Assembly (NCBI GenBank): GCA_030435675.1
Contig: CM059622.1
Location: 13,082,001 to 13,146,000, forward strand
DNA length: 64,000 nt
DNA from: Steinernema hermaphroditum
Lineage: Eukaryota > Nematoda > Chromadorea > Rhabditida > Steinernematidae
Direction: 5' to 3'
The notes below the pieces were generated by a model. That model was not told the origin of the DNA. It was given only the letters and a program-made list of their open reading frames with translations, and searched no databases. Below, one piece after another: positions 1 to 11,635 of the stretch (position 1 is its first letter; each line of letters opens with the position of its first letter). Made by a program: the position numbers and the translations under genes.

Positions 1-1
1 G

Positions 2-242
2 AAGGAATTCATCTTTGCCGACCTGAACTTCAGCGCCACAGAGCAGTTGGCTCCTCGTCGTCAGTACCTGACGCTATCGAACAACTTGCAACCCAAAAGA
101 GGCCAGCCCGTGTTAACCATTCACGGGCTATGGTAATCATAACAATTTCTAAAGCTGAACAAGTGAAAAAAATTTCAGGTTAAATTGGAGCATCGGAAGC
201 AAGAAGTCATTCAACCTGGAGAGCATCCCCCGAAGTCTTTGA
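2..242 (+). CDS. C-terminal end of an unidentified protein, cut by window start
   Basis: An open frame runs from base 2 to 132. It is followed by a plausible 46-bp intron (133-178, GT...TTTCAG) and a short last exon ending in TGA at 240-242. The joined frame gives about 64 residues, including LNFSATEQLAPRR and HGLWLNWSIGSKK. I do not recognise the family. An alternative frame in the second exon (around 185-330) is also open but does not fit the phase of this donor. The gene may be decaying, because a dispersed repeat starts at about 334. The call rests on splice sites and an open frame only. Confidence 0.35.
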
Positions 243-333
243 GATTTTCTAAAGATCAACTGGCCAAATTTGGCGGATGGAACGGCCCAGGCGTTCTGGT
301 AATTGAGGGACGAAAACTAGGAAATACGAGTTT

Positions 334-839
334 TTTACGAGTTTATTTCGTGAATCAAAGGCTTACGCCTTGCACGACACCGAATAATAGACAAACAGAG
401 GATGTCTCGTTTTAGCCGGCTTCATCCCTGGCGTGGCGCTTATGGCGAACCGGTCGGAGACGGCGCGCATCACGGGGCATGTGGGAGACGGCAAAACTTC
501 GGAAATGGCAGTAGAACTTCTTCTTCTCGGGGCGTTTGCGGCACAGAGGAGGCTTTTGAGCTCGCATCTTCTTCGGAGAGATGAGTTCGTGGTCCGGGAA
601 TTGCGTCTTCGGTGGTCCTCAGAGCGTCGGCGACCTTCAGGGTGACATCTCACGCAGCCGGATTCCTGACGTCGGACATCTTGTTTGTCAGCGGTGGTGA
701 GACTACGGCTTCCGGGTGTCCCAATTCCCTCTGGAGGCCGGAAAACTCACAACTGCCACAGGGTTTACCATCAGACCAACCGGACACTCGGAGAGCGACC
801 GGAGGGACCGACCGCTCGCCACCGCGACAAGAGTGAGAC
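334..839 (+). repeat. Dispersed repeat family B, copy 1
   Basis: About 500 bp nearly identical to 17418-17923, clearly related to 10985-11508, and related on the minus strand to 62921-63370. All start near TTTACGAGTTTAT, followed by a small hairpin (AAGGC...GCCTT), and end near CCGCGACACGAGTGAG. Open frames inside (for example 433-645) recur in the other copies but look like no protein, so I treat them as chance. The mobile-element class is not settled. Confidence 0.75.
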
Positions 840-1180
840 AGACTGACTCTATATAGGAAAAAGGAGCTCGATACGCACGCTAACGGCCTAGACACCATCG
901 ACTACTTCGAGAACGCAAGGACTGCGTTTGAGTCGGGAGGAGTAAGCCGACAGAGCGCGCGACTTCGAGTACTGTGGCGCTGCGATTTGCCTCGGGTAGG
1001 TTAGTAGAGAAACAATCCTATTTACACGAGAATTTTCCGGATCCAGCCATACGTCCACGAAGTCAAGGTATGCTTGACTGAAAACTACGAAGCTGAAGAC
1101 TGCCCTCTGGGTGAAATCGGAAACTGCCCCGCCAAGGCTTTCATTGTCTGATGTTGTGTCCTGTTTTATATTCCAAATAA
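840..1180. other. Unassigned spacer
   Basis: I see no gene, RNA or clear repeat between repeat family B and the F-box-like gene tail that begins near 1180. Confidence 0.5.
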
Positions 1181-1490
1181 ACTGATGGATTGTAACTTTG
1201 TTCGTAAAAGATATGTTAAATCTCTTATCATTAAAGCTTTTACACTAATAAAAAGGAGAGCCTAACCAGTTAGTTAAGCTATCTAATCGAAGAACGATTA
1301 AAACATGGTTGTTGGAAAAGTCGACATCACATTGGAGACTTTTTTCTCTTATCATTAAAGCTTTTACACTAATAAAAAGGAGAGCCTAACCAGTTAGTTA
1401 AGCTATCTAATCGAAGAACGATTAAAACATGGTTGTTGGAAAAGTCGACATCACATTGGAGACTTGATCCGTCTTCTTTCGCCAGTCTAA
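1180..1490 (-). pseudogene. Tail of F-box-like gene family, with tandem duplication
   Basis: This stretch resembles the 3' part of the broken F-box-like gene at 11575-11740 (shared AATAAAAAGGAGA...CC.GT.A segment, then ...GACTCGATC...TCTTCTTT). It also resembles the fragment at 14640-14720. Within it, a 124-bp unit is repeated in direct tandem (1221-1344 and 1345-1465). No protein domain is intact. The Harbinger-like element at 1491 interrupts the sequence. Confidence 0.45.
1221..1465. repeat. Two-copy direct tandem repeat, 124-bp period
   Basis: The unit starting TCTCTTATCATTAAAGC at 1221 starts again at 1345 and runs to about 1465. The two copies are almost identical, so the duplication is recent. 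Confidence 0.9.
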
Positions 1491-2543
1491 AGGCCTGTTT
1501 ATACCCTGCGCGACAGCGCGACGTGTCGCGCAGCGCGGCGACCGATTGTTGCCTGTCGCGCAGTCGCGCAGCTACGCGACACAGTGAGTGCGTTTATACT
1601 CTGCGCGACTGTGCGACCTGTCGCGCAGCGCGACGACCGGTTTTGCTGCCGCTCACCTCGCTGAGCTGCAGGGTGTGTGTCGCGCAGCTGCATAGTCAGT
1701 TTTTTTGTGCAAAATTCATCGGATCTTATTGTTTCAACGTATTTTTTGTGCAGGTTGATGACTTGCGTGCAGGTTTCTTGGGTTTTGCTAGATTCGTCCA
1801 CGTTCATTGACTACGAATCTCTCTGTTTTTGGGAGTACATGTTCTTCTTGTCGCAGAGCGGCGGGCATACTTTTGTTTTCGACAATCACTCTGACCTACA
1901 GTAAGCCGATGCTAGAAACGGGCTACAATTAGGTAAATGTCGCATGTTCGTACCAATTTGGGAGACTTCGGGAACGTGATTTTGGGAAGATTTTAAGCCT
2001 TTTGCTACTTTGGTAGTAAATTTCGTAGGTTCGTACCAATTTGGGAAACCCCGGGAACGTGATTTCGGGAAGATTTTAAGCCTTTGCTACTTTGGTAGTA
2101 AATTTCGTAGGTTCGACCTGCTCACAGCAGGTTATAATTTGGAAAGTTGGCACGTTCGGTTAAGCTGGAAATCACCATGGAAGGGTGATTTATGCCAACT
2201 TTGCCGGTTTTTGGTGAGATTAGGTTAATCTGCGATCCACCTTGGTCCCGCCACGAACACCCAAACACTTTTTAAGGCGAAGTGCCTTGCAGAGAATATC
2301 ACCAATAATCATGATTGCAGTGATAGTTCCACAAGATCTTACCATGAAACAGCAAGATATCTGTCATATCTGCGATCGAAGCTGTCGCGCAGAGTATAAA
2401 CGCCTACGCGACAGCAAAACGTGTCGCGCAGCGCGACGACCGGTCGCACAGCTGCGCGACAGGCAAGGGGCGTTTATACTCCAGGCGACTGTCGCGCAGA
2501 GTATTTTTGCTGTCGCGCAGTCGCGCAGAGTATAAACAGGCCT
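1491..2543. mobile_element. Non-autonomous Harbinger-like element, copy 1
   Basis: A 1053-bp element bounded by inverted ends AGGCCTGTTTATAC / GTATAAACAGGCCT and flanked by TAA on both sides (1488-1490 and 2544-2546). A 3-bp TWA duplication and a GGCCTGTTTA-type terminus are hallmarks of the PIF/Harbinger superfamily. It carries no transposase. Both subterminal regions (about 1500-1690 and 2385-2535) are packed with GCGCGAC / GTCGCGCAG motifs in both orientations. A central direct repeat of about 83 bp occurs twice (1946-2110). The same element lies at 8849-9920. Confidence 0.85.
1946..2110. repeat. Internal direct repeat of the Harbinger-like element (2 units)
   Basis: Units of 83 and 82 bp start with GTTCGTACCAATTTGGGA at 1946 and 2029. 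The sister element at 8849-9920 has three such units. Confidence 0.9.
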
Positions 2544-2570
2544 TAAAGTAACCCAACTTCTTCATTCCAG

Positions 2571-2856
2571 TCGTGCTTGATCCATCCCCTTCCCGCACTC
2601 GCCTTCGTCGCCGGCGTTCTTCTTGCCATCGCTGTCGGAATCTACGGTGTCAGTCACAAAGACAGTATCGGTTAGCAAGAGAACCCACTGCCTACGGTCA
2701 CCCCTGACTCTTTCAGTTTCTGTGAATGACGCTCAGCACGAAATGGTCGGCTCCATCTCCTACAGTTTCTATCTGGCCTGCGGAGCCTTAGCCGCCTGTA
2801 TCGCCGACATCGTCGTTGGCATCCTCACCGTCACTCTCGCCCAGTCTTGCCTCTGA
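2571..2856 (+). CDS. 3' half of a tetraspan (claudin-like) membrane protein gene
   Basis: Two exons, 2571-2670 and 2717-2856, join cleanly across a 46-bp intron with a CTCTTTCAG acceptor. An acceptor (CATTCCAG) also precedes the first exon. The product has a hydrophobic helix (ALAFVAGVLLAIAVGIYG), a short polar loop with VSVNDAQHE, then SYSFYLACGALAA leading into a last helix and a TGA. A conserved-looking GYSFYLA-like stretch before the last helix is typical of nematode claudin-like/Clc-like four-helix proteins, so these would be helices 3 and 4. No upstream exons with helices 1-2 are visible: repeats and the Harbinger-like element occupy that space. The gene is probably truncated, unless its 5' exons lie beyond the window. 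Confidence 0.5.
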
Positions 2857-3554
2857 AGAACATGTGCATTCCTGTACATATTGCCAAAACGTGCCGGTGA
2901 TAGCAATCTGTGATAGAGTATTGTGTCGGAGAAATAATATGTCTATGTTGTTTTCGAAATACCACAATTGTTCAATTCGTGTCATATAGGACCGCAGCAT
3001 CGAAGTGTTGCGACTCTTCCTCACTAATTCATTTCTATAGTAACCAGGACAACCCTATACTACTGGACATCTACAGAATGAATATCATGGCCTCTGGTGC
3101 TCTATCAGTATCAAAGGCATAGCGACAGTGAACCGCTCAATCCCAAACGCCTGTGTGGCTCATTGCGAACGTCTTTGATTTGTAATCATTTTCGTATTTC
3201 GTTTCCGACGCTCCAGTGCATAATCCAGAAAGTGTAGTGTCGTCTACTGCAGGTTACAACATGTTCACAATCCGATGAACGGCTTGAATAACAGCAAGTT
3301 CTATTTCGGCCTCAAACGATTTGACCACATCAGCCAAGTCGGGTTCTTCGAATCACGATTTTATCGGAACCACAACCCCAAATCCAGCCGACTACCACAC
3401 CTCCACAACAATAGGAAAGACAAAGCAAGTAGCAACAGCTTTTACTTCCTCGTTACATCGTACAACAGTAGCATGGGCCTGGAAAAAGGCCAAAAACAAA
3501 GCATGATTCTCACAAATAAGACGCAAGCCCAGCAAAAGAGGCAGGTGACTTGAG
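2857..3554. other. Spacer, no confident gene
   Basis: Short open frames on both strands (for example 3275-3553) show no domain, no convincing splice pattern and no repeat match elsewhere in the window. Confidence 0.4.
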
Positions 3555-3653
3555 TATGGAAGCGCGGGAGGGAATATCGGCATCGGGATCGCCATCACGC
3601 TGGGTTCTATTGGTGTACTCAGCCAGTGGATTCTGCTCATCGTCCTCGGCTAA
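3555..3653 (+). CDS. Possible last exon with a membrane helix
   Basis: An open frame ending in TAA at 3651-3653 encodes GNIGIGIAITLGSIGVLS followed by WILLIVLG, a hydrophobic tail like the last helix of a small membrane protein. It may belong with the tetraspan fragment at 2571-2856 or a duplicate of it. I found no supporting exon upstream. Confidence 0.2.
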   Translation, partial: YGSAGGNIGIGIAITLGSIGVLSQWILLIVLG

Positions 3654-3686
3654 AAATAGAGCGCTTAAGTTGACGTTTCCACGATC

Positions 3687-6600
3687 TTAAGTCTTACCGT
3701 ATATCGTCGACTTCTCCATTTCCCTCCTGGAAAACATAGAGGATTTCCGTTTTCGTGCTCTTCTCGCCGATAGATCTACTGACATGGCTCGGAGGTTGGA
3801 CGCAAGAGGCGTTGAAGGAACTTCGCGATTCCGATTGACGGACGTGGCACGTGTCACATGCATATTTTCGACGGCTTGAGTCATCTCCTGTTCTTGCTGC
3901 TGCTTCTGTTCGTTCTCCTTCGCGCAGCGGATGTCAAACAAGAGTTCAGCCTTCACCTGCCGGTCATTGGCAAAAAATGTGTCCACTTGCTCTTCGTAGT
4001 CACCAACGAGCACCCTGAATGATGATGTTCGAACGAATGCAATGAACCACATCTGTCTTACATGAAGGCCTTCATAACTAATTCCAAGATTGGCGAGCGC
4101 TTTTCAGTCAAGAATCCGCGGAGACTCAGCATACCGGGAATGATCATCTCTCCAATTCCCACTCGCAGGCAGCGCGCCCTCTCCGCACTGAATCTCACTT
4201 CATTCTGGGTCGGCAGCGCTGCGTCATCTGCTGCTTCCTCATCATCGTCTTTCTGTTTCTTTTGAATCACACTGTGCATTCGGAATTCTGCGCAGCACAT
4301 GACCTATAAAGAACGCAAACATAAGACAGCGGTGATAGTAAGGTGCTTACGTTCAAGCTGTCGACGAGCACACTTTCGAAGGCCTTCTTCTTATAGTCCA
4401 TGGTGCCATCGCTGATCGGTTGGGCCACCTCGATGATGAGTCGCGCCCAAACCGCGAATCTCTGGATGTCGTTCATCGCTCCCAGCTGTAAAAGATGATT
4501 ATTTCACATGAGGAAGATGAGATAGTACCATGAATCTGTAGAGACGCATTCTGCGAACGAAGTTCTCTTGCCCTTGGAGATTCGACTTCATGTGCTCGTG
4601 CACGTAGGCCTTGTCCTTCTTCTTCTCCAACTCGTGCAGCTCCCCTAAGCAACGATGATATATGAAGTTAGATAGTAGATCGACTCACTCTCTTCAGATG
4701 TCATGTGACGGTTGTCGATCCCATTGAAGTAGAAAACGCACTGCACGAAGTGGTGGAAGAACATTTCCGGGAACTGCACGAGAAGGACTTCGACGAGGCA
4801 GAAGTTAAGGTAGTCCCGAATACTCTTGTTGTCATCGATAAGGGCACCAATCAGCTTATAAAGAATCTAAAAAACATCGATTTTCATAAGCAGTATCATC
4901 GCATCTTACTTGTCCTTCGCATTTAAGGTACTGCTCTTTGATCAGGATCGTCAGCAGAGTGATCGTCTGCTGGCGAACGAAAACAGACGCATCTGTGAGG
5001 CACAATGCCATCACAGTGCTGTAACGATCCACCATGAGTGTGTAGCGGACGCACAGATCAGCGATGCCAACGATCAAGTTGTTGCGGACAATATGATCGC
5101 GGTTGTTGCGAAGTTCTCTCGCGAACACAGGAATGACCTCCTTAGCCAGCTTTTCATTCTGAAAAAAAACTAGCTACATTAGTTTTAGTGTCATTCTAGT
5201 GTCGTTACCTGAAGGCAGATACGGCACAAGGCCACTGCGCACGCCGCTCGAACTCGTCTTGTCGTCAAAGTGCCTAACTGTCGATGTTCGCGAAGGAAGA
5301 CCTGCGTAGCCTGAGACTGCGGCTGACTCGGACGCACTGGAGACATCACCATGTTTGCGCGGACATTGCTCACGGGCTCTTCATTTTCTAAATAATGTGT
5401 TTAAGACTATTGTATACGTGCATAACTCTTACCCGAGAAGGCATACTCAGAGGCGAAGATGTACTTAAACACCTTAGCCAGCTTATCAGTGCATGATTTC
5501 GGCTCGTACTGCACACATTCGCCAACGATCTGCAGCATGGAAACAACCGTCCCTTCGTTCAGGTCTTCTGGGAGGATCGCTGGCGCTGATGCTGGGGCAG
5601 TCGGCTGCGAGACTCCATGGCTCGATAACACTTCTCCACCGAACGGCAATTCACTGAGCGGCCTACCGTACACCGCTTCGCAGACGGCGTGTGAGACCAT
5701 CGTGACGAGGCGCTTGCAAAACTGGAGAAAGTTCTTGTGTCCCTTGGCTTCTTCTCCGATGGCGTCATTGAGCTTCGCGTACAGATAGAACACAGCAGGG
5801 ATATTATGCGCTTTAATACCGAAGCGGACAATACGAGCCTTCAGATCTTGCATCAATGTGTCTCGGTCGTGCTGCTTAAGTTTGGTACAAGACTCGACAA
5901 GCACGTTAATGACGTAAGTTGGCACCAGAGTCTTGTGCATTTCTTGGTCAAGAGTAAGCCAATACTCAAACGCCCCCTTTGCTTCAATCGGGAAAATCTT
6001 GGCCAGCAACGAGAGTACCAACCAAACTGGTTGGCTTTTGGATGGGTCTTCGGCAAAACACAACATCGACTTGACCAGCGACTTTGGAAGCAAACCCTGG
6101 TCTAATAACGCTCTCATGGCACAATAGAGAAGGCGTCGCAAATTGAAGTCTGCTTCAATGTCGGACAAGACCATCCACACGAATTCGTTTGGTGACGTTG
6201 AGTTCAATTCCGCGAATATGGTGTCCTGAAAACATGTCCGATGACACCCCGTAAATGGAAGATCCCTATGTACCATGACGATCTTGGAAGCCATTTGCTG
6301 GACACTCTGCTCCCGGTCAATCAGCAAGGGCATCACGGATTCCAGCCAAGTCGTGCGGATAACTTCAGAGCCTGGATTCAGCTTGTAGACTTCACTAAGC
6401 GTCTCTGCAGCCTGCTTTCGGACAGAAATGGCCATATCTCTCGTCGAATCCTAAAAAATGAGGTCAAAATCAAGAACGCAAAATTAATTTTCATACAGCC
6501 ATTTCATTCAACATGTACTTTATGAGGTCCGGATCTTCGATGGAAGGAAACAGGTGTCCGAGAGCGACCAAAGCCGACTTGCGCACAGCAACCTTCTCGT

Positions 6601-8560
6601 CATCGCATTTGTGCAGCAATATTAAGAGCAACGGCGATGGATATTTCTGTCCTGTTCTCGCTTCTTTCCTGCGGTGCTCTTCAAGGTCAGAGTTGTCGGC
6701 GCAGATCTTCTGAATGAGCTCGAGCTTCTGCGCATCTCTCAGGAGGTCACCGAGGTGCAGCACCGCCCTGGCTCGAATGGACGATGACTTGTCATACACA
6801 GCTTCGAGAAGGATATCCACTGGGCCTCGGACCGCGTCCATGCGGGGAGGGGGTGACTCCTGTCGCTTATTCGGCTGCCGCTTTCTTTGAGAGGACCGAT
6901 TTATTTCTTCCTCTTCATCGTCACTGTCCTCTGGATGGTCACTATTTTCCGCTTCCGATTCGTCCTCTTCTGTGGTGTCATTCGTATTGGCAATCGGTCC
7001 AGGATCGGCACCCGACAAATCTAAAAGGAAGCATCATGGGATGGGAGAGCCACTCCATTGGAACTAACCGAAGCTATTGATGAACTGCGGTAAAACCTCC
7101 ACTAGGAAACTGCGCATCGACCCCATAGGCTGACTGTAGACGATGTCCATGAACTGAACGAACTGCTAAAACGTATGACTTATTCACCGGACTGCATCTC
7201 TTTTTTCTTACATAGTGGAACGGTGTCGGAATTAAACGCAGCAAACTAATGACACCCTCGGACACTCTTGCTTTGTAGTCGCTGCGGTCGGGACATCTGA
7301 AGGTGTTCTGCACGAGTTGATATATCATACGACTTTCTTTGGGCGAATCCATCTAGATAAAACCACAAATTTACATCTATTTCCGGGAGGGCTGGAATCA
7401 CCTCAGCACGAGCCGTTAGAAAAGCCATGATGGCATCTCGATGACGGATCATCTGGCTGGAAATGATCGACGTCGATGGCAGAACTTCATCTGCAGTTCC
7501 GTAGCACATAATTTGTGGGAGAAGCACCCTGCCCATAACTTCTTTGCGTCCTTCTGGGTGACGATCGTCCATGAGACGGTGAAGTATTCCAAAGCACTTG
7601 TCGCCGAGAGTCGGAAGCGCCAAGAAGTCCGGAAACGAATCGACGGGACCAGTTTTTGTCCCAGTTGATAGGTCGAATAAGATGATGTCGCGAAGAAGCA
7701 AGGCAGTGGCGACAATTACATCTTTGTCAAAGAGGCTGACGTGCCCTACGAACGAGAACACACCATCGAGAAAGTGACGGAGCAATTGACGACATGCTTC
7801 CTGTTCTTTTGGCGATATTTCGCTTCCTAAACAACGATGGTTTGTACACGAAGCTGTTTAAAAATAGAGACTAACGCGATAAACTCTTCTTCTTTGCTGA
7901 ACTGATTTTCTTTTTGCGACCGGTGGTTTGTGGTGTGGCGATCGAGCCGATTGGTTGCTTGAACACAACCAGACGGTAGATATGGCGGGCCAGCTCGGTG
8001 ACTCTCTAAAAATTTATGCTCAAGAATACTGAACATTTCCATACCAGATAAAGAAATTTCGAATAAATTTCAAAAGCGCCGGCACCGGGCAGACAGCAGA
8101 GCAATGTGTACATTCTCGCTGCCTGTACACCTTTACGTAAACCGGCTATATCCGCCGGATTCTTCAGTGATTCTTCCATAGCCATCCATGCCAGCGTAAC
8201 AAGTTTTTTCGCCGGAACACCTTCCTCACTCATACAGTCGAAGATAGGTTCCGTGGAGGCCAACAGGAATGTCTCTAAGGCGTTTGTCACTACAAGGCAA
8301 GTCATTATGACAAATATACAGGAAAGCAGATTACATGATTCCAGTTGATCGTTAAATTCGAGATTTGTGATCATCGTTGACTCAGCGGCGTCACCTAGCT
8401 CGGAATAATCGCTAAATAAGCTTTCAAAGCTATAAATAAGTGGTTATTTAAATGGAAACAGATGATAGTCTCACGCTTTGTCAACTACATCGTCGGGAAT
8501 ATCCCCAACGGAAAGAAAGTGCGTGGTCAATACGCTAATCAAGCTTTTAACAGGCCCCAT
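3687..8560 (-). CDS. hcp-6: Condensin-2 complex subunit D3 (NCAPD3 / HCP-6 type)
   Basis: A large HEAT-repeat protein spread over many short exons. The most diagnostic block is on the minus strand around 5128-4900: IVRNNLIVGIADLCVRYT, MVDRY and VRQQTITLLTILIKEQYLK. It matches the NCAPD3 signature (DLCVRYT.MVD.Y...FVRKQTL.LLT.LL.EE..KW.G). Upstream exons (about 6435-5407 and 7018-6491) carry HEAT helices and an acidic insert. The C-terminal exons (4300-3687) contain ILEL-type and RQVKAELLFDIRCAKENEQ blocks followed by a basic, Ser-rich tail. The start MGPVKSLISVLTTHFLSVGD (ATG at 8560) follows a TTTCAG acceptor by a few bases, suggesting spliced-leader trans-splicing. Condensin II compacts mitotic chromosomes and assists centromere resolution in the nucleus. 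The gene looks intact. The gene symbol is by C. elegans orthology. Confidence 0.85.
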
Positions 8561-8848
8561 TGGTCGTCTGAAAGCAGGTGACTTACTTTTGACTGACTCA
8601 CCTGATTCCTTGACCGGAAGGACATCACGCAAAACAAACGCGGCAAGAAATTGAAAACAAAAAATGCGTTCCACTGCAGGCGACACGATTCTGCAAAAAC
8701 CAGAACTCACCTGGCAATCGACTCATTTGCATCACCCGAAATGATAGTGAGACCTACCAGTACGGTAGGGATTTGAACTCTTCGTGTCAGGATATTTGGA
8801 ATTGTCAAGTCGAGTATGCTGTTTCAGACACACGGCGTGTCAGCATAC
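8561..8848. other. Spacer upstream of the condensin subunit gene
   Basis: An open stretch at 8710-8590 (minus) was considered as an upstream exon, but its splice phases do not join the next exon in frame. It is better read as 5' flanking sequence ending in the acceptor before the start codon. Confidence 0.4.
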
Positions 8849-9920
8849 AGGCCTGTTTATACTCTGCGCGACAGCGCGACGTGTCGCGCAGCGCGGCGAC
8901 CGATTGTTGCCTGTCGCGCAGTCGCGCAGCTACGCGACACAGTGAGTGCGTTTATACTCTGCGCGACTGTGCGACCTGTCGCGCAGCGCGACGACCGGTT
9001 TTGCTGCCGCTCACCTCGCTGAGCTGCAGGGTGTGTGTCGCGCAGCTGCATAGTCAGTTTTTTTGTGCAAAATTCATCGGATCTTTTTGTTTCAACGTAT
9101 TTTTTGTGCAGGTTGATGACTTGCGTGCAGGTTTCTTGGGTTTTGCTAGATTCGTCCACGTTCATTGACTACGAATCCCTCTGTTTTTGGGAGTACATGT
9201 TCTTCTTGTCGCAGAGCGGCGGGCATACTTTTGTTTTCGACAATCACTCTGACCTACAGTAAGCCGATGCTAGAAACGGGCTACAATTAGGTAAATGTCG
9301 CATGTTCGTACCAATTTGGGAGACTTCGGGAACGTGATTTTGGGAAGATTTTAAGCCTTTTGCTACTTTGGTAGTAAATTTCGTAGGTTCGTACCAATTT
9401 GGGAAACCCCGGGAACGTGATTTCGGGAAGATTTTAAGCCTTTGCTACTTTGGTAGTAAATTTCGTAGGTTCGTACCAATTTGGGAAACCCCGGGAACGT
9501 GATTTCGGGAAGATTTTAAGCCTTTGCTACTTTGGTAGTAAATTTCGTAGGTTCGACCTGCTCACAGCAGGTTATAATTTGGAAAGTTGGCACGTTCGGT
9601 TAAGCTGGAAATCACCATGGAAGGGTGATTTATGCCAACTTTGCCGGTTTTTGGTGAGGTTAGGTTAATCTGATCCACCTTGGTCCCGCCACGAACACCC
9701 AAATACTTTTTAAGGCGAAGTGCCTTGCAGAGAATATCACCAATAATCATGATTGCAGTGATAGTTCCACAAGATCTTACCATGAAACAGCAAGATATCT
9801 GTCATATCTGCGATCGAAGCTGTCGCGCAGAGTATAAACGCCTACGCGACAGCAAAACGTGTCGCGCAGCTGTGCGACACGTTTTGCTGTCGCGCAGTCG
9901 CGCAGAGTATAAACAGGCCT
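8849..9920. mobile_element. Non-autonomous Harbinger-like element, copy 2
   Basis: This 1072-bp copy is nearly identical to 1491-2543, with the same AGGCCTGTTTATACTCTGCG terminus. It is flanked by TAC on the left and TAA on the right, one base different from a perfect TAA duplication. It has three central direct-repeat units (9304-9550) instead of two, and its right subterminal GCGCGAC array is shorter. It sits inside a fragment of the F-box-like gene family, whose sequence resumes at 9921. Confidence 0.85.
9304..9550. repeat. Internal direct repeat of the Harbinger-like element (3 units)
   Basis: Units of 83, 82 and 82 bp start with GTTCGTACCAATTTGGGA at 9304, 9387 and 9469. The last two are identical or nearly so, so one unit was gained recently relative to copy 1. 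Confidence 0.9.
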
Positions 9921-10115
9921 TAACACAAAAGTTTCCTTCATGTTCTCCTCCTTCCTCGCTTGCCATGTTGTCCGGCAGCGAAATCGAGGATCTCTGCTGG
10001 GTGGGGTGATGCCGAAATTACCGTACTCGAGCAAGGCCAGCAGGAAAGTTTTTTCGTAACTTCTCACCCAGGAGTCCATGGCCGCTCTTACGATTTCGAT
10101 TGTCACTTTGAGAGG
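9921..10115 (-). pseudogene. F-box-like gene fragment (C-terminal part)
   Basis: Aligns base by base with 11738-11937 of the broken F-box-like gene. The minus-strand translation includes TIEIVRAAMDSWVRSYEKTF, matching VTIGIVKAAVDSW...DEKRY in that gene. Frames are disrupted downstream. No N-terminal part is present; the Harbinger-like element adjoins it. Confidence 0.6.
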
Positions 10116-10499
10116 CGATTGAATGTCCGAATACTAAATAATGTCCGAATAATGTCTTTTTCCGTCACGTTGACACTTGTGGCCAAACTGATTGGTGCGT
10201 TGTTGAGTACAGCGAACTATCACCTCACACTATAATTCAACGCATGTCCATTGCATTTCTCTTGACGTTAGAGGTCTATTCATTTTTGATGGTCATTTTT
10301 TGGTACGTTGAGATGGCAAAATGCGAAGTGATGTACGGGCTTTCTATGGTATTAAATGGACGGTGACTGCTTTTAACCACATACATCGTTGGCTCTGGCC
10401 TACCTAACGCACCTATCGCTACGTTCGTCACATATCAAAACATTCGCTAATCTCAAAAAGATGGCCTTTTCGGATCACCATTTTCCGTTAACTCCAACG
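10116..10499. other. Spacer, no gene seen
   Basis: No open frame, RNA or recognisable repeat apart from sequence that may be the decayed left half of the mariner copy that follows. Confidence 0.4.
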
Positions 10500-10865
10500 T
10501 TTCCATTTAGTTGAGCGCTGTATCACAGAAGAACATGCTTCAGGTAGCTAGCACTCACGGCTATTCCTTCTTTGCTGTTTATATAGCACTCTCTTAGCTC
10601 TATCTAACCACCTTCTGTACTCGTCCATTAATGACGACATCAGAAGAAATCACGCCGAATAAGACAAAAAAAGTCGAAAATTGGGCCAAAACATTTTTCG
10701 ACCCTAAACCCTTTGTGTTCTATGAAGGAGGGATCCGGCTTTTGCCCGAGGAGTGGGCTAAGGTTATTCAGCCAAAGGGTGAATACCTTGAAGTGAAATG
10801 GTTGAAGGAATACAAATAAACAATCATTACAAAAGTGTCCCATTATTTATGCCCCAACCCAATAG
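10500..10865 (+). mobile_element. 3' fragment of a mariner transposon
   Basis: The frame 10631-10819 encodes the end of a mariner transposase: WAKTFFDPKPFVFYEGGIRL, then LPEEWAKVI, then a Lys-rich end. The right terminus near 10845-10865 ends CCCAACCCAATA. The segment is homologous to 20990-21325 and to the 3' part of 13151-13701. No left terminal repeat is recognisable, so the copy is truncated. Confidence 0.7.
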
Positions 10866-10984
10866 TTAACTTTCTCTTTTTTCTTGAACTTAAGAAGGTC
10901 AGTAACAGTTACTCGGTAGTATCTGTCTATGTCCAGCGGCGAAGCATCGTGCTTTCCTTTTTGTAACGTATCTTAGTTTTACGA

Positions 10985-11508
10985 TTTTGCTTCATGAATC
11001 AAAGGCGTTACGCCTTGCATAACACCGATTAATAGACAACAGAGGATATCACTTGTAGACGGCTTCATTCCTGGCGCGGCGTTGACGTCGAACCGGTGGT
11101 AGACGGCGCGCTTCACGGGGCATCTGGGAATCGGCGAAACTCCGGAAATAGCGGCCGAACTTCTTCTTCTCGGGGCGTTTGAGGAGGCTTCTGCGTCAGA
11201 GGAGGCTTCTGAGCCAGCATCTGCTACGGAGAGATGAGTCCGTGGTTCGGGGGTTGCGTCTTCCTCAGTGTTGGTGTCCTCAGAGCGTCGGCGACCTTCG
11301 GGATGGCATCTCACGCTGCGTCCGGCGTCGGATTTCTGGCGTCGGACATCTTGTTGTCAGCGGTGGTGGGACTACGGCTTCCGGGTGTCCCAATTCCCTC
11401 TGGAAGCCGGAACACTCACAACTGCCACAGGGTTTGCTGTCTGACCAACCGGACGCTCAGAGAGCGACCGGAGGTACCGACCGCTCGCCACCGCGACACG
11501 AGTGAGAA
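10985..11508 (+). repeat. Dispersed repeat family B, copy 2 (diverged)
   Basis: Shares the start (ATGAATCAAAGG...TTACGCCTTGCA) and end (CCGCGACACGAGTGAGA) with copies at 334-839 and 17418-17923. It has many substitutions and a small internal duplication (GAGGAGGCTTCTG). It is the oldest-looking of the four copies. Confidence 0.7.
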
Positions 11509-11635
11509 CCTTCAACGTATCTTGGAGTGTTTAAATATTCAGAATAAACCGAAGACAATGTTTATAGTTTTAAAAAAATTTCTCAGAAGTTTTACGATGA
11601 AAGCAAGTGATCACACAGTAATAAAAAGGAGAATT

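Noticed and set aside
433..836. Frames of 70-96 codons inside repeat family B, conserved in several copies
   Set aside because: Conservation follows the whole DNA repeat, opposing frames are equally open, and copy 2 breaks them.
1433..1810. Open frames of 100-130 codons on both strands, repeated at 8773-9168, with Arg/Cys-rich repeats
   Set aside because: They lie in the GCGCGAC-rich ends of the Harbinger-like element, where the repeated motif keeps all frames open. No protein features.
1491..2543. CRISPR-like array suggested by repeated GTCGCGCAG motifs
   Set aside because: The genome is eukaryotic, the motif is short and irregularly spaced, and it lies within a bounded transposable element.
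8590..8710. Possible first exons of the condensin subunit starting MQMSRLPG
   Set aside because: Splice phases do not join the next exon without a stop. A trans-splice acceptor directly before MGPVKSL explains the start better.
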